NCBI RefSeq assembly: GCF_004785645.1
Contig: NZ_SRPE01000004.1
Span: 1 to 64,000 of the forward strand
Direction of reading: 5' to 3'
Source of the DNA: Empedobacter tilapiae
GTDB taxonomy: Bacteria > Bacteroidota > Bacteroidia > Flavobacteriales > Weeksellaceae
DNA: 64,000 nt
The notes under the pieces: generated by a model
Told to the model about the DNA's origin: nothing
Database searches by the model: none
Seen by the model: only the letters and a program-made list of their open reading frames with translations
Shown here: piece after piece, positions 17,208 through 26,398 of the stretch
How positions within the stretch are numbered: the first letter of the stretch is position 1
Layout: each line of letters opens with the position of its first letter
Position numbers and translations under genes: made by a program

Positions 17208-18152
17208 CTAAAATTCATATTTCTCTTCCAATTGTTCTGCTAAATGTAAAATATCATCCACTCGCGCCAATTTCTCAATCCAATTGGTTGGAATTGTTTC
17301 TATATCGTAATAAATACCTGCAATACCGCCAGCAATGCAAGCAATTGTATCGGTGTCATGACCTAAATTAACAGCTTTCAATACGCAATCTTTATATGAA
17401 TTTGTATTCAACAAACACCAAATAGAAGCTTCTAAACTATCAATTACATAACCAGTTGATTTAATTTCATCTTCTTTTAAATCAATTAGTTTTCCGTTTA
17501 AAATTCGTTCGAAATATTGAAATTCATTTTTATAAATTTCATTTTCTTCTAAGAATAATTTTAACCAAAAATTTGTATTCAGATAAGCTTCTTCTAAATT
17601 TTCAGAATCCAAAACATTCAACGCAAATTCAATATAATAAATACACGCCAAAACAGAACGATTGTGCGCATGCGTGATAGAAGAAACTTCTTTGACGATT
17701 TCGCAACGTTCATCAATCGATAAATCTTTCGTGAAAATTGCTAAAGGAAGAATACGCATTAACGATCCATTTCCATTATCCGATTCAGCTGTAGAACCAG
17801 CTTCGGTTGGATTTTTTACAACTCGTAAACGATTTATTGCTTTTCGTGTAGAAATTCCCACATCAAAGACTTCTCCGTCAGCTGTCCAATAACCTTCATG
17901 CATCCACATCTGAAATTTTTCTGCAATATCGTTCACATCATAACCATTACATAACGATTCTGCTAGACAAAACATCATTGAACTATCGTCAGAAAAAGTG
18001 CCTGGAGGCATATTGTATGTTCCATAACCCATCATATCTGTGACAGGATTTTGTTGTAAATATTGCCTGCTTTTAAATTCAACAGGAACTCCTAATGCGT
18101 CACCAACCGCCGATCCAATTAATATATTTTTCGAAAAATTTCTTCTATTCAT
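17208..18152 (-). CDS. ADP-ribosylglycohydrolase family protein
   Basis: A 314-residue member of the DraG/ARH family, which removes ADP-ribose from proteins or nucleic acids with a binuclear Mg site. The N-terminal LIGSAVGDALGVPVEF, the metal-binding FSDDSSMMFCL (about residues 53-63) and the C-terminal NLGHDTDTIACIAGGIAGIYY are all intact, so it should be active. The N-terminus (MNRRNFSKN) has no signal peptide. No ADP-ribosyltransferase is visible nearby, so its substrate cannot be named from context. Confidence 0.93.
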   Translation of the reverse strand: MNRRNFSKNILIGSAVGDALGVPVEFKSRQYLQQNPVTDMMGYGTYNMPPGTFSDDSSMMFCLAESLCNGYDVNDIAEKFQMWMHEGYWTADGEVFDVGISTRKAINRLRVVKNPTEAGSTAESDNGNGSLMRILPLAIFTKDLSIDERCEIVKEVSSITHAHNRSVLACIYYIEFALNVLDSENLEEAYLNTNFWLKLFLEENEIYKNEFQYFERILNGKLIDLKEDEIKSTGYVIDSLEASIWCLLNTNSYKDCVLKAVNLGHDTDTIACIAGGIAGIYYDIETIPTNWIEKLARVDDILHLAEQLEEKYEF

Positions 18153-18300
18153 AACTTTCTTTTATAAATGAAAAATAACTGATTTTTTTGAATATATCCA
18201 AATTATTTTAAAAATTTCATGAATTAATCATAATAAATTTATCTTTTTTGGATAGAATATTAAAAAGTTTAAAATAGATAAAAAAGTATAAGTCGTATTG

Positions 18301-18325
18301 TCAGTTTTGATTAAATTGGAACTGA
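18301..18325 (+). promoter_or_regulatory. Inverted repeat TCAGTT-N13-AACTGA upstream of cbpA
   Basis: TCAGTT at 18301-18306 and AACTGA at 18320-18325 form an inverted repeat ending 36 nt before the cbpA ATG. A similar TCAG-N15-CTGA element lies 23 nt before lon. A shared stress operator or promoter element is possible; this is inference from two sites. The rest of the 209-nt gap to the minus-strand neighbour shows nothing else. Confidence 0.3.
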
Positions 18326-18361
18326 TTTTGATTGAATTAAGGCACAAACTTATTAATTACT

Positions 18362-19249
18362 ATGGCTTTTATAGATTATTATACAACATTAGGTCTGCAA
18401 AAGACCGCATCACAAGATGAGATAAAAAAAGCTTATCGAAAATTGGCGCGTAAGTATCATCCCGATCTTAATCCAAATAACGATGATGCTGCACAGAAAT
18501 TTAAAGAATTAAACGAAGCAAACGAAGTGTTGAGTGATCCAGAAAAACGTAAAAAATACGATAAATATGGAGAGAATTGGCAACATGGAGAAGAATATGA
18601 GAAAGCTCGTCAGCAACAATATCAATATAGTAATAGTGATTTTGATGGAGCAGAAGGTTTTGGTGATTTCGATGGTTATTCAGATTTTTTCAGTTCGATG
18701 TTTGGACGAGAAGGTAGAAGTAGATCAACAGGTTATAAAGGACAAGATGTTAATGCCAGTTTGACACTAAATTTGACAGATACATTGACTTCGCATAAAC
18801 AAACTTTTGCGGTGAATGGTAAAAATATTCGAATTACAATTCCAGCTGGAGTAGAAGATGGACAAACGATTAAGATAAAAGGTCACGGTGGAAAAGGTTA
18901 TAACAATGGTCCAAATGGAGATTTGTATATCACGTTTCATATCGAAAATAATACATCGTTTGAGGTCAATGGAGCAGATTTATCTACAATTATTGACATC
19001 GACTTATACGATGCAATTTTAGGTGGAGAAGCAATGATTAATACACTTTCTGGAAAAGTGAAAGTTCCAATAAAAGAAGGAACAGAGAATAATAAAAAGG
19101 TTAAATTGAAAGGAAAAGGCTTACCAATTTATAAGAAAGATGATCAATTTGGAGATTTGTATGTGACATTTTCAATAAAAACTCCAACTAATTTATCAGC
19201 AGAAGAGAAAGAAATATTCGAGAAATTACGTTCACTTAAAAAAGCTTAA
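18362..19249 (+). CDS. cbpA: CbpA-type DnaJ co-chaperone
   Basis: A class B J-domain protein that stimulates DnaK. The 295-residue protein has a J domain (residues 1-70, HPD at 33-35) and a G/F-rich linker ([19 protein letters not shown]). Two C-terminal substrate-binding beta domains follow, without the DnaJ zinc finger ([26 protein letters not shown]). It is followed 4 nt later by cbpM, its specific modulator, which is why I call it CbpA and not a generic DnaJ. Confidence 0.94.
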   Translation: MAFIDYYTTLGLQKTASQDEIKKAYRKLARKYHPDLNPNNDDAAQKFKELNEANEVLSDPEKRKKYDKYGENWQHGEEYEKARQQQYQYSNSDFDGAEGFGDFDGYSDFFSSMFGREGRSRSTGYKGQDVNASLTLNLTDTLTSHKQTFAVNGKNIRITIPAGVEDGQTIKIKGHGGKGYNNGPNGDLYITFHIENNTSFEVNGADLSTIIDIDLYDAILGGEAMINTLSGKVKVPIKEGTENNKKVKLKGKGLPIYKKDDQFGDLYVTFSIKTPTNLSAEEKEIFEKLRSLKKA

Positions 19250-19253
19250 AACC

Positions 19254-19511
19254 ATGAAAAATGTAACAATATCTGTTATTCAGTTTAGTAAATATCATCA
19301 GATTGAACCTCAATTCGTGATTGATTTGTACAAAAATGATTTGGTTGTTTTGCATGAACGTAACCAAGAATATTTTATTGAAGAAAATGATTTGAAATTA
19401 ATCGAACGATTTATTGAATTTCATTATAATTTGGGCGTTAATATAGAAGGTTTAGAAGTGATTCATCATCTTTTGAAACAAATCGAAACGCTACAAAAAC
19501 AATTAAAATAA
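19254..19511 (+). CDS. cbpM: Chaperone modulator CbpM
   Basis: An 85-residue protein of the CbpM/MerR-like fold that binds the J domain of CbpA and inhibits it. It shows the family pattern: an N-terminal beta/HTH-like segment, the FIEENDLKLIERF helix, NLGVNIEGLEVIHHLL and a C-terminal coiled segment (LKQIETLQKQL). Immediate linkage to cbpA is the strongest support. Confidence 0.92.
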   Translation: MKNVTISVIQFSKYHQIEPQFVIDLYKNDLVVLHERNQEYFIEENDLKLIERFIEFHYNLGVNIEGLEVIHHLLKQIETLQKQLK

Positions 19512-19523
19512 ACGAATTCAAAA

Positions 19524-19560
19524 ACAACCTTTGCAGAAAACTGCAAAGGTTGTCTTATTT
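19524..19560 (+). terminator. Terminator of cbpA-cbpM
   Basis: A perfect 13-bp stem (ACAACCTTTGCAG with CTGCAAAGGTTGT), loop AAAA, followed by a T-rich run. The rlmF start codon is only 19 nt beyond this run. Confidence 0.92.
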
Positions 19561-19578
19561 TTGCATAAATATTTTTGT

Positions 19579-20493
19579 ATGGATACTCCCGAAAAGAAGA
19601 GTAAATTAAAAAAATTACATTCGCGCAATCGTCATTTAGCGCCTTATAATTTCGAAAAATTGTGTGCGATTTATTTGCCACTTTCTAAATATATCAAACC
19701 CAATAAAGAAAACGAACCAACGATTAATTTCTCGGATAGAGAAGCTGTAAAAGCGCTAAATAAAGCGCTGTTGAAAACATATTATGACATCGATTATTGG
19801 GAATTGCCAAAAGATAATTTGTGTCCGCCGATTCCTGGCCGAGCCGATTATATACATTACGTTGCAGATATTTTGGGCGAAAGTTTTGATGGTGTAATTC
19901 CTCGTGGAAAAGATGTAAAAGTCTTGGATGTTGGTGTTGGTGCAAATTGTATTTATCCGATTATTGGAAATTACGAGTACGATTGGAATTTTGTTGGTGC
20001 AGAGTTAGATTATGCCTCTTTCAAAAATGCAGAAGAAATTGTCAAGAAAAATGCTCGATTACGTAACAAAGTTGAGATTAGAATGCAGTTTAATCCAAAC
20101 AATATTTTCAAAAATATAATTAAACAAGGTGAGAAATTTGACATTACAATTTGTAATCCACCATTTTTTAGATCAAATCAAGAAGTGATGGAACAAACAA
20201 TGCGCAAACTGAAAAACTTGGGGCAAAAATCTGATCAAAAACCAATTCAAAACTTTGGTGGAAATAATTCAGAGCTTTGGTGTAGAGGAGGAGAGCGTTT
20301 ATTTATAACTAAAATGATAAAAGAAAGTGCCGATTATAAACATCAAGTGAAATGGTTTACAACATTGGTTTCTAAGAAAGAAAACGTTCGGATTTTAGAA
20401 GGTATTTTGAAACGTGAAAAAGTAAGAGATTACCGAATTGTAAATATGCAACAAGGAAATAAAATTTCGCGTTTATTGGTTTGGAGATTTTAA
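19579..20493 (+). CDS. rlmF: 23S rRNA (adenine(1618)-N(6))-methyltransferase RlmF
   Basis: SAM-dependent N6-methylation of A1618 in 23S rRNA. The 304-residue protein begins MDTPEKKSKLKKLHSRNRH; an upstream TTG frame runs through the terminator and was discarded. Family marks are LHSRNRHLAPYNFEKL, CPPIPGRADYIHYVADIL, the SAM motif VLDVGVGANCIYPI, and the catalytic ICNPPFFRSN. TATTTTTG sits 1 nt before the ATG, too close for normal initiation, so the true promoter is unclear. Confidence 0.95.
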   Translation: MDTPEKKSKLKKLHSRNRHLAPYNFEKLCAIYLPLSKYIKPNKENEPTINFSDREAVKALNKALLKTYYDIDYWELPKDNLCPPIPGRADYIHYVADILGESFDGVIPRGKDVKVLDVGVGANCIYPIIGNYEYDWNFVGAELDYASFKNAEEIVKKNARLRNKVEIRMQFNPNNIFKNIIKQGEKFDITICNPPFFRSNQEVMEQTMRKLKNLGQKSDQKPIQNFGGNNSELWCRGGERLFITKMIKESADYKHQVKWFTTLVSKKENVRILEGILKREKVRDYRIVNMQQGNKISRLLVWRF

Positions 20494-20594
20494 TAATAAG
20501 TTATTAAAGGTTCTATTTAAAATTGTTCCAAATTTTTGAATACTTTCATTAGGTTTAAGATTTGTTTTACCTTGTATAGACAAAATTATTACAA

Positions 20595-21089
20595 ATGAAA
20601 ACAAATAGAATAATAGCTTCTTTGGGAGTTTTAGTGTTGATGTTTAGTATCTTTTCGTTTACAACTTCTCGTCAAATTGACACAGGAAAAGCGATTTCTA
20701 ATTCAGAATGGAAAAACTTAAAAGTGTTACCACAAAATATTTCAGAAGATAGTTTGAAAGGTTTGATGCGTGGATACAATGCTGCATTAGGAGTTAAATG
20801 TAATTATTGCCATGCAGAAAATCCTGAGACTAAAAAGATGGATTTTGCAAGTGATGCAAAAAAAGAAAAAGAATTTGCACGTCATATGATTGTGATGACA
20901 CGTGATATAAATGCTAAAAATTTCAATTGGGAAAACTCAAAAAATCCCGAAATGATTAATGTTGTAACATGTGTAATGTGTCACAGAGGAAATGAAAGTC
21001 CTACAAAATCATTGAAAGAGGCAGCTGAACTAAAAAGTGTTTCTGAAGTCACGAAGCCTTTGAAAGAAGAGATTAAAAAATCAAAATAA
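20595..21089 (+). CDS. Dihaem c-type cytochrome
   Basis: A 164-residue exported protein: a hydrophobic N-terminal signal segment (residues 6-22) and two haem-attachment motifs, CNYCH (69-73) and CVMCH (126-130), with Met residues at 98 and 101 as possible axial ligands. The layout NAALGVKCNYCHAENPETKKMDF...HMIVMTRDIN resembles the photosynthetic-reaction-centre cytochrome subunit fold often annotated as c-type cytochrome in Bacteroidota. It is probably periplasmic or membrane-tethered and its electron partner is unknown. It stands alone and is followed by a terminator. Confidence 0.9.
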   Translation: MKTNRIIASLGVLVLMFSIFSFTTSRQIDTGKAISNSEWKNLKVLPQNISEDSLKGLMRGYNAALGVKCNYCHAENPETKKMDFASDAKKEKEFARHMIVMTRDINAKNFNWENSKNPEMINVVTCVMCHRGNESPTKSLKEAAELKSVSEVTKPLKEEIKKSK

Positions 21090-21110
21090 TAGAAATCTCA
21101 TACATTTATA

Positions 21111-21138
21111 AAACTCCTCTTTTTTTGAGGAGTTTTTT
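21111..21138 (+). terminator. Terminator of the cytochrome gene
   Basis: AAACTCCTC pairs with GAGGAGTTT around a T-rich loop and is followed by T residues. Confidence 0.88.
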
Positions 21139-21166
21139 TATTATCTTGTTTTTATAAAATTAAAAG

Positions 21167-22300
21167 ATGAAATCGAGACAGGTTTATACATTGGTATTAA
21201 TATTTTTTACAACATTTCTTTATGCGCAGAATGTTTTCAAAGGAATTGTAACGGATGAAAATTTAAAACCAATTGATCATGCTATAATTTATGTTGATGG
21301 TTCAACGTTGAAAACTGAAACTAATCAAAAAGGAGAGTTCGAAATTAATTTACCAAATGGACAATATAATTTGATTGTTAGAGCTGGTTTATATGAGAAT
21401 TTTATTCAGTTTATTGATTCTAACCAAAACCATTCCATTAAAATAGTCTTAGAACCAGAGAAAATATTGTTAGAAGAAGCAATAGTTCATTCAATTTCGA
21501 AGGAAGATTGGAAATATTATCTTCAAACTTTTTTGAGATTATTTTTAGGAAATAATGAAGCTGCAAAAAAATGTAAAATCGAGAATGAAAAAGATTTACG
21601 ATTTAGCTATGATAAAATAACAAAAGAGTTAAGAGCAACTTCTAAAAATCCATTGATTATTTCGAATAATTATTTAGGTTATAAAATTGAATATGATTTG
21701 ATTGATTTTAATGTTAATTATAAAACAAATTATGTTTTAACACTTGGAACAGCATTTTTTAAAGAGCTTAAAGGGAATTCTTCACAAATAAAAAAATGGA
21801 AACTAAATAGAGAAAAATCTTATTTAGGAAGTGTGACTCATTTTATGAAAGCTATTTATGATAATAAGCTTGAGGAAGAGGGATATGATGTGAAGCGATT
21901 AGTGAGAAAAGAAAATCCAGATTATATAAAATTCAAAGAAGAAACTTTATTAGGAGGGAGAATTGTAGGTAAAGTACCTCCTAAAATAATTACTTATTTA
22001 GTGAATCAAAAGGTGGATTATGATAGCTTGAAAATAATTGATAGTAATAATAATCAGTATCTTAATTTTAAAGGTTTATATTCTGTAGAGTATAAAAAGG
22101 AGAAAGAAGATTTAGATTATGCAAAACAAAATGGACAACATTATATTTCGAATCAGCTTTCCATTTTTGCAATAAAAGATGATTTATTAAAAATTGAAGA
22201 AAATGGAACATATTATCATCCTGCAAATTTGATTGTAGAAGGTTATTGGAGTTGGGAGAAAATAGCCAATATGGTTCCTATGGATTATAAAATAGAATAA
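21167..22300 (+). CDS. Secreted protein with N-terminal carboxypeptidase-regulatory-like domain
   Basis: A 377-residue protein with a signal peptide (cleavage near YAQ, residue 20). A CarboxypepD_reg-like beta-sandwich follows (about residues 21-95: FKGIVTDENLKPIDHAIIYV, TNQKGEFEINLPNGQYNLIV), the fold found at the N-terminus of many TonB-dependent receptors. The remaining 280 residues have no barrel or plug signature that I can see, so it is not a receptor itself. Proteins of this plan are common in Bacteroidota with unknown function; envelope location is inferred. Confidence 0.85.
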   Translation: MKSRQVYTLVLIFFTTFLYAQNVFKGIVTDENLKPIDHAIIYVDGSTLKTETNQKGEFEINLPNGQYNLIVRAGLYENFIQFIDSNQNHSIKIVLEPEKILLEEAIVHSISKEDWKYYLQTFLRLFLGNNEAAKKCKIENEKDLRFSYDKITKELRATSKNPLIISNNYLGYKIEYDLIDFNVNYKTNYVLTLGTAFFKELKGNSSQIKKWKLNREKSYLGSVTHFMKAIYDNKLEEEGYDVKRLVRKENPDYIKFKEETLLGGRIVGKVPPKIITYLVNQKVDYDSLKIIDSNNNQYLNFKGLYSVEYKKEKEDLDYAKQNGQHYISNQLSIFAIKDDLLKIEENGTYYHPANLIVEGYWSWEKIANMVPMDYKIE

Positions 22301-22301
22301 A

Positions 22302-22327
22302 AAAGTCGCTCAATAAGCGACTTTTTT
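22302..22327. terminator. Bidirectional terminator
   Basis: AAAGTCGCT pairs with AGCGACTTT, with A tracts on one side and T tracts on the other. It serves the converging genes at 21167-22300 and 22327-23406. Confidence 0.88.
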
Positions 22328-23406
22328 TATTTAGAAATCTCTGATTTATTTGAAATTAAAGACCAAATAATTGTTGTTAATAGAACTCCACCAATTATTG
22401 ATAATGAAACAGTTGATTCGAAATGATAGAATGGCATGATAATCATTTTAATTCCGATAAAGCTCAAAATAATTGCTAAACCATAATGCAGTTTATTGAA
22501 TTTATCCATCGAGTTTGCCAATAAGAAATACAATGATCGTAGTCCTAAAATTGCAAAAATATTAGATGAATATAGAATAAAAGGATCGTCTGGAGCAACA
22601 GCGAATATAGCAGGAATACTATCTACAGCGAAAACCAAATCGGTTACCTCAATTACCATTAAAGCGACAAAAAGAGGTGTTGCCATTTTAATTCCGTTTT
22701 GAACAGAAAAGAATTTATCTCCATCAAAGTTTGGTGTAACCTTAAAGAATTTGTGTACCAATTTAACACCAAAATTTTGCGATAAATCTTGGTTTTCATT
22801 ATCATCGCTTGATTTCCATGATTTGATTCCAGCAACGATTAAGAAGAATCCGAATAGTGTTAGCACAACATTTGGACGGAAGAATTGTTTTGCTTCGAAA
22901 TTTGCATGAGTCGCTTCATCACCAAGATTAAAGTGCCAATCTCCAATAGAAAAAGCTGGTAAATAAGTCATTTTAATTAATTCAACTCCTGCAAAAATAA
23001 AGATTGCTCTAAAGAATAAAGCTCCTAGAATTCCCCAAAAAAGAACTTTGTGTTGATATTCTTTTGGGATTTTGAAGAATCCGAAGACAAGTATAAATAC
23101 AAATAAATTATCGACGGATAAGGCTTTTTCTATCCAATAGGCAGCTTGAAATTGCGAAAATTTATTTAATGCAAATGCATGGCCATCTGCTTCTTTGAAG
23201 ACGAAATAAATTACACCACTAAAAATCATTGCTAAGGAAATCCAAACGATTGTCCAAATAAGTGCTTCTTTGTTCGAAACTGCGTGTGCATTTTTATTAA
23301 AAACACCTAAGTCTAGCAGTAACATAATAATTACTGCGACTCCAAAAACAGTTATTAGTCCAGGATGATTTAACATACTATCCTGCACAACACTGAAAAT
23401 ACTCAT
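22327..23406 (-). CDS. TerC family integral membrane protein
   Basis: A 359-residue protein with about nine hydrophobic segments and the TerC signature AAYWIEKALSVDNLFVFILVFGFFKIP. Acidic residues lie inside the membrane region (ALSVDN; VTDLVFAVDSIPAIFAV), as is typical of the family. TerC proteins were named from tellurite resistance; relatives (Alx, MeeF/YceF types) have been linked to manganese handling during metalation of exported proteins. No tellurite operon is present here, so a metal-ion role is more likely. It is transcribed alone. Confidence 0.93.
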   Translation of the reverse strand: MSIFSVVQDSMLNHPGLITVFGVAVIIMLLLDLGVFNKNAHAVSNKEALIWTIVWISLAMIFSGVIYFVFKEADGHAFALNKFSQFQAAYWIEKALSVDNLFVFILVFGFFKIPKEYQHKVLFWGILGALFFRAIFIFAGVELIKMTYLPAFSIGDWHFNLGDEATHANFEAKQFFRPNVVLTLFGFFLIVAGIKSWKSSDDNENQDLSQNFGVKLVHKFFKVTPNFDGDKFFSVQNGIKMATPLFVALMVIEVTDLVFAVDSIPAIFAVAPDDPFILYSSNIFAILGLRSLYFLLANSMDKFNKLHYGLAIILSFIGIKMIIMPFYHFESTVSLSIIGGVLLTTIIWSLISNKSEISK

Positions 23407-23516
23407 ATAATTTTATTTAATTTGACAATTTACTATAAATTTACCAATCCTAATTGATAAGCTTTTAAAAAATGTTTCTACAAAAGAAAAAACGCACAAA
23501 ATTAATTTATTCCAGA

Positions 23517-25271
23517 ATGAAAAGAGTTATATCATACGTATTCTTAACAATTATTTTACCTATTGCTTCAAAAGCACAACAAATTTCGCCGTTATACAAA
23601 GATTCTATTCAGATGAAATGGGTTGACGAGAAGTATAATTCTATGTCATTAGAAGAGAAAGTAGGTCAGTTATTTATCGTTGCAGCTTATACAAACAGAG
23701 ATGCGGTGCATGAAAATGATATTCAAAAATTAATTGAAGAAGAACATATAGGAGGATTAATTTTTATGCAAGATCAAGCGGCTCATCAAATTGAGTTGAC
23801 AAATAAGTTTCAATCCATTTCTAAAATTCCATTGTTAATTGGAATGGATGCAGAATGGGGATTAGCAATGAGATTGAAAGAAGTAGAGCGTTTTCCTTGG
23901 AATATGACGCTTGGTGCTTTGCGCGATAATAAAATGGTCTATCAAGTTGGAAAACAAATTGGTATACAAGCGAACAGAATGGGCGTTCAGTTTAATTTTT
24001 CACCTTCGGTTGATGTCAATGTTAATCCAAATAATCCAATTATTGGAAATCGTTCTTTTGGTTCAAATCCTGATCGCGTTGCAGAAAAAGGAGTTGCTTA
24101 TATGGATGGAATGCGTGCGCAAAACGTATTATCGTCTGCAAAACATTTTCCTGGACATGGAAATACAGACCAAGATTCGCACAAAGTTTTGCCTTTAATT
24201 CCAGATAATAAAGCAGATTTAGAGAAATATCACATTGCACCTTTCAAGAAAATGATTGATGCAGGTGTGCAGTCAATTATGGTGGCGCATCTAAATGTTC
24301 CAGCTTTAGAACCAGATCCAAAAATGCCTTCAACTTTATCTAAAAATATTATTACAGATTATTTAAAAGGTGAGTTACAATTCAAAGGAATTGTGATTAC
24401 TGATGCATTAAATATGGATGGAGTAGCAAAAATGTTTCCTGCTGGTGATGTAGATTATAGAGCATTTGTAGCTGGAAATGATATTCTGTTGTTTTCGCAA
24501 AATGTACATGTTGGGAAACAAAAAATTATTGATGCAATAAATAAAGGTCAAATTTCTGAAGCGCGTTTAGAAGAAAGTGTGAAGAAAATTTTGATGGCGA
24601 AATATATAACAGGTTTAAACGAAATTAAAACTTTAAATCCTACAAATGTTTTAGAAGATTTAAATTCTCCTGAAAATTTAGCTTTAACAACTAAGATTTT
24701 TGAAAAAGCTTCGACAGTTGTAAAGAATGAGCATAAAGTTTTACCAATTAAAAAATTGAATCAAAAGATAGCTTTTATTCCCCTTGAACAAACAGATTAT
24801 GATCAATTTTTGACACATTTACAAAAATATACAAATGTTGAGTTAGTGAAGATTTCAAATCTAAATCAAATCAATTTATTGAATGATTATGATGTGATTA
24901 TTTCGGGAGCGTTTTTATCGAATGAAACGGTTTACAAACCATATAAATTATCAGATAATTCAAAAGCAATTTTGAAAGCGTTACCAAAAGACAAAAAGAA
25001 AATCTTTTCGTTATTCACAAGTCCTTACGGTTTGAAAGATCTTGATTTATCAAATTTAGACGCGGTTACAGTTCATTATCAAAATACAAAAGATGCGCAA
25101 GCAGCTGCTGCACAAGTTATTTTTGGAGCAATTGATGCAGATGGAACGTTTCCTGTAGATATCAATCAAAATTTGAAAGAAGGGCAAGGAATTGTAACAA
25201 AACATATAAAACGTTTAGGATTTACTGCACCTGAAAATGTGAATTTAGGAAAAAAAAACTCTCAGAAATAG
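23517..25271 (+). CDS. Glycoside hydrolase family 3 domain (5' part of a frameshifted GH3/beta-lactamase-fold protein)
   Basis: About 584 residues: signal peptide (MKRVISYVFLTIILPIASKAQ), then a GH3 TIM-barrel domain of the beta-N-acetylhexosaminidase type. It shows GQLFIVAAYTNRD, GGLIFMQD, IPLLIGMDAEWGLAMRL, the KHFPGHGNT loop and VITDALNMDGV with the nucleophile Asp. A flavodoxin-like second domain (about 390-560) follows. The reading frame ends in NSQK just after a run of nine A (25250-25258). The next frame continues directly into a serine-hydrolase domain that is normally fused to this one in Bacteroidota. An ATG at 23472 is less likely as start because it hides the signal peptide. Confidence 0.9.
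   Translation: MKRVISYVFLTIILPIASKAQQISPLYKDSIQMKWVDEKYNSMSLEEKVGQLFIVAAYTNRDAVHENDIQKLIEEEHIGGLIFMQDQAAHQIELTNKFQSISKIPLLIGMDAEWGLAMRLKEVERFPWNMTLGALRDNKMVYQVGKQIGIQANRMGVQFNFSPSVDVNVNPNNPIIGNRSFGSNPDRVAEKGVAYMDGMRAQNVLSSAKHFPGHGNTDQDSHKVLPLIPDNKADLEKYHIAPFKKMIDAGVQSIMVAHLNVPALEPDPKMPSTLSKNIITDYLKGELQFKGIVITDALNMDGVAKMFPAGDVDYRAFVAGNDILLFSQNVHVGKQKIIDAINKGQISEARLEESVKKILMAKYITGLNEIKTLNPTNVLEDLNSPENLALTTKIFEKASTVVKNEHKVLPIKKLNQKIAFIPLEQTDYDQFLTHLQKYTNVELVKISNLNQINLLNDYDVIISGAFLSNETVYKPYKLSDNSKAILKALPKDKKKIFSLFTSPYGLKDLDLSNLDAVTVHYQNTKDAQAAAAQVIFGAIDADGTFPVDINQNLKEGQGIVTKHIKRLGFTAPENVNLGKKNSQK
25248..25261 (+). other. A9 tract: frameshift or slippage site inside the GH3/serine hydrolase gene
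   Basis: GGA AAA AAA AAC in the GH3 frame contains the heptamer A AAA AAC. A -1 slip, or one extra A, joins the GH3 frame to CTC TCA GAA in the serine-hydrolase frame without any stop codon. It could be a sequencing or assembly error, a recent mutation, phase variation, or programmed -1 frameshifting; sequence alone does not decide. Confidence 0.75.
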
Positions 25272-26398
25272 ATAGACTTGCAGAAGAAGCAATTGCAAAT
25301 CATTACACGCCTGGAATGCAAATTTTAGTCGCGAAAGATGGGAAAATTGTGTATGATAAAAGCTTCGGAACACAAGATAAAAATTCTTCAAAAAAAGTGA
25401 AGTGGACAGATTTATATGATGTCGCTTCAGTAACAAAGGTGACGGCGACGTTGCCTTTGTTGATGTTGGAGGTAAACGAAGGCAAGTTAAACCTTGATCA
25501 AACAATTGGAGAAATTGATAATGATGCGAAGAACTCGAACAAATCTTCTTTAAAAGTTCGTGAAGTATTAGCGCATCAAGCTGGTCTTAAGCCTTGGATT
25601 GGCTTTTACAACGAAACTGTCAATGTAAAAAATGCGCGATTATATTTAGATTTCTATTCGAGAAAGCAAGATGAAGAACATCAAATAAAAGTTACGGATA
25701 ACATTTTTATCATCAATTCTATAAAAGATACGATTTATGAAGATATTTATAAATCATCTTTAGGTCGTAAATCATACGAATACTCTGACTTAGGCTATTA
25801 TATTTTCAAGAAGAAATTAGAAAAGGATTTTGGGAAAGATTTGAATCAACTAACGCAAGAGAAATTTTATCAATCATTGGGAATGTATCGCACAACATTC
25901 AATCCAAAAGAAAAATTTAGTTTAGAAGATATTATTCCAACCGAATACGACAAAACATATAGAAATCAATTGATACATGGTTTTGTACACGATCAAGGAG
26001 CTGCTATGATGGGCGGAATAGCTGGTCATGCTGGTTTATTCTCCAACTCGATTGATTTGGCAAAATTGATGCAACTATATTTGAATGGTGGAGAATATGG
26101 CGATGAGGTTTATTTGAAGCCAGAGATAGTGGCGGAATTTACAAAACAACAATTCAAAGGAAATCATCGTGGAGCTGGTTTTGATAAAATGCAAATAAGG
26201 TCTAAAATAGGTCCGTCAGTTGAAAGTTTTGGTCATACAGGTTTTACAGGAACAATGGTTTGGGCTGATCCTAAATATAATATAGTGTATATTTTTCTTT
26301 CGAATCGTGTCAATGAAACAGTCGAGCCAAATTATCTTTCCATTAAAAAAGTAAGAGAAAATATTCGACAAGTAATTTATGAAGCAATTTTACCTTAA
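25259..26398 (+). CDS. Serine hydrolase, beta-lactamase/class C PBP fold (3' part of the frameshifted gene)
   Basis: About 379 residues in the -1 frame relative to the GH3 part; the first in-frame ATG (25316) is already inside the domain (GMQILVAKDGKIVYDKSFG), so independent initiation there would lose conserved sequence. Catalytic motifs are SVTK (Ser-x-x-Lys), YSD in EYSDLGYYIF (Tyr-x-Asn/Asp), and HTGFTG near the C-terminus. Related proteins act on peptidoglycan peptides, complementing the GH3 activity. With the frame restored the product would be about 960 residues, the usual size for the fused family. Confidence 0.85.
   Translation, partial: LSEIDRLAEEAIANHYTPGMQILVAKDGKIVYDKSFGTQDKNSSKKVKWTDLYDVASVTKVTATLPLLMLEVNEGKLNLDQTIGEIDNDAKNSNKSSLKVREVLAHQAGLKPWIGFYNETVNVKNARLYLDFYSRKQDEEHQIKVTDNIFIINSIKDTIYEDIYKSSLGRKSYEYSDLGYYIFKKKLEKDFGKDLNQLTQEKFYQSLGMYRTTFNPKEKFSLEDIIPTEYDKTYRNQLIHGFVHDQGAAMMGGIAGHAGLFSNSIDLAKLMQLYLNGGEYGDEVYLKPEIVAEFTKQQFKGNHRGAGFDKMQIRSKIGPSVESFGHTGFTGTMVWADPKYNIVYIFLSNRVNETVEPNYLSIKKVRENIRQVIYEAILP

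Noticed and set aside
16549-18152. Toxin-antitoxin or phage-defence operon around the ADP-ribosylglycohydrolase
   Set aside because: There is no ADP-ribosyltransferase toxin, and VF530 is a widespread conserved protein; linkage alone is too weak.
23472-26398. Two independent genes for GH3 and serine hydrolase
   Set aside because: The only in-frame ATG of the second part is inside its conserved domain, no promoter is visible, and the frames join exactly at the A9 tract, so a single disrupted or recoded gene fits better.
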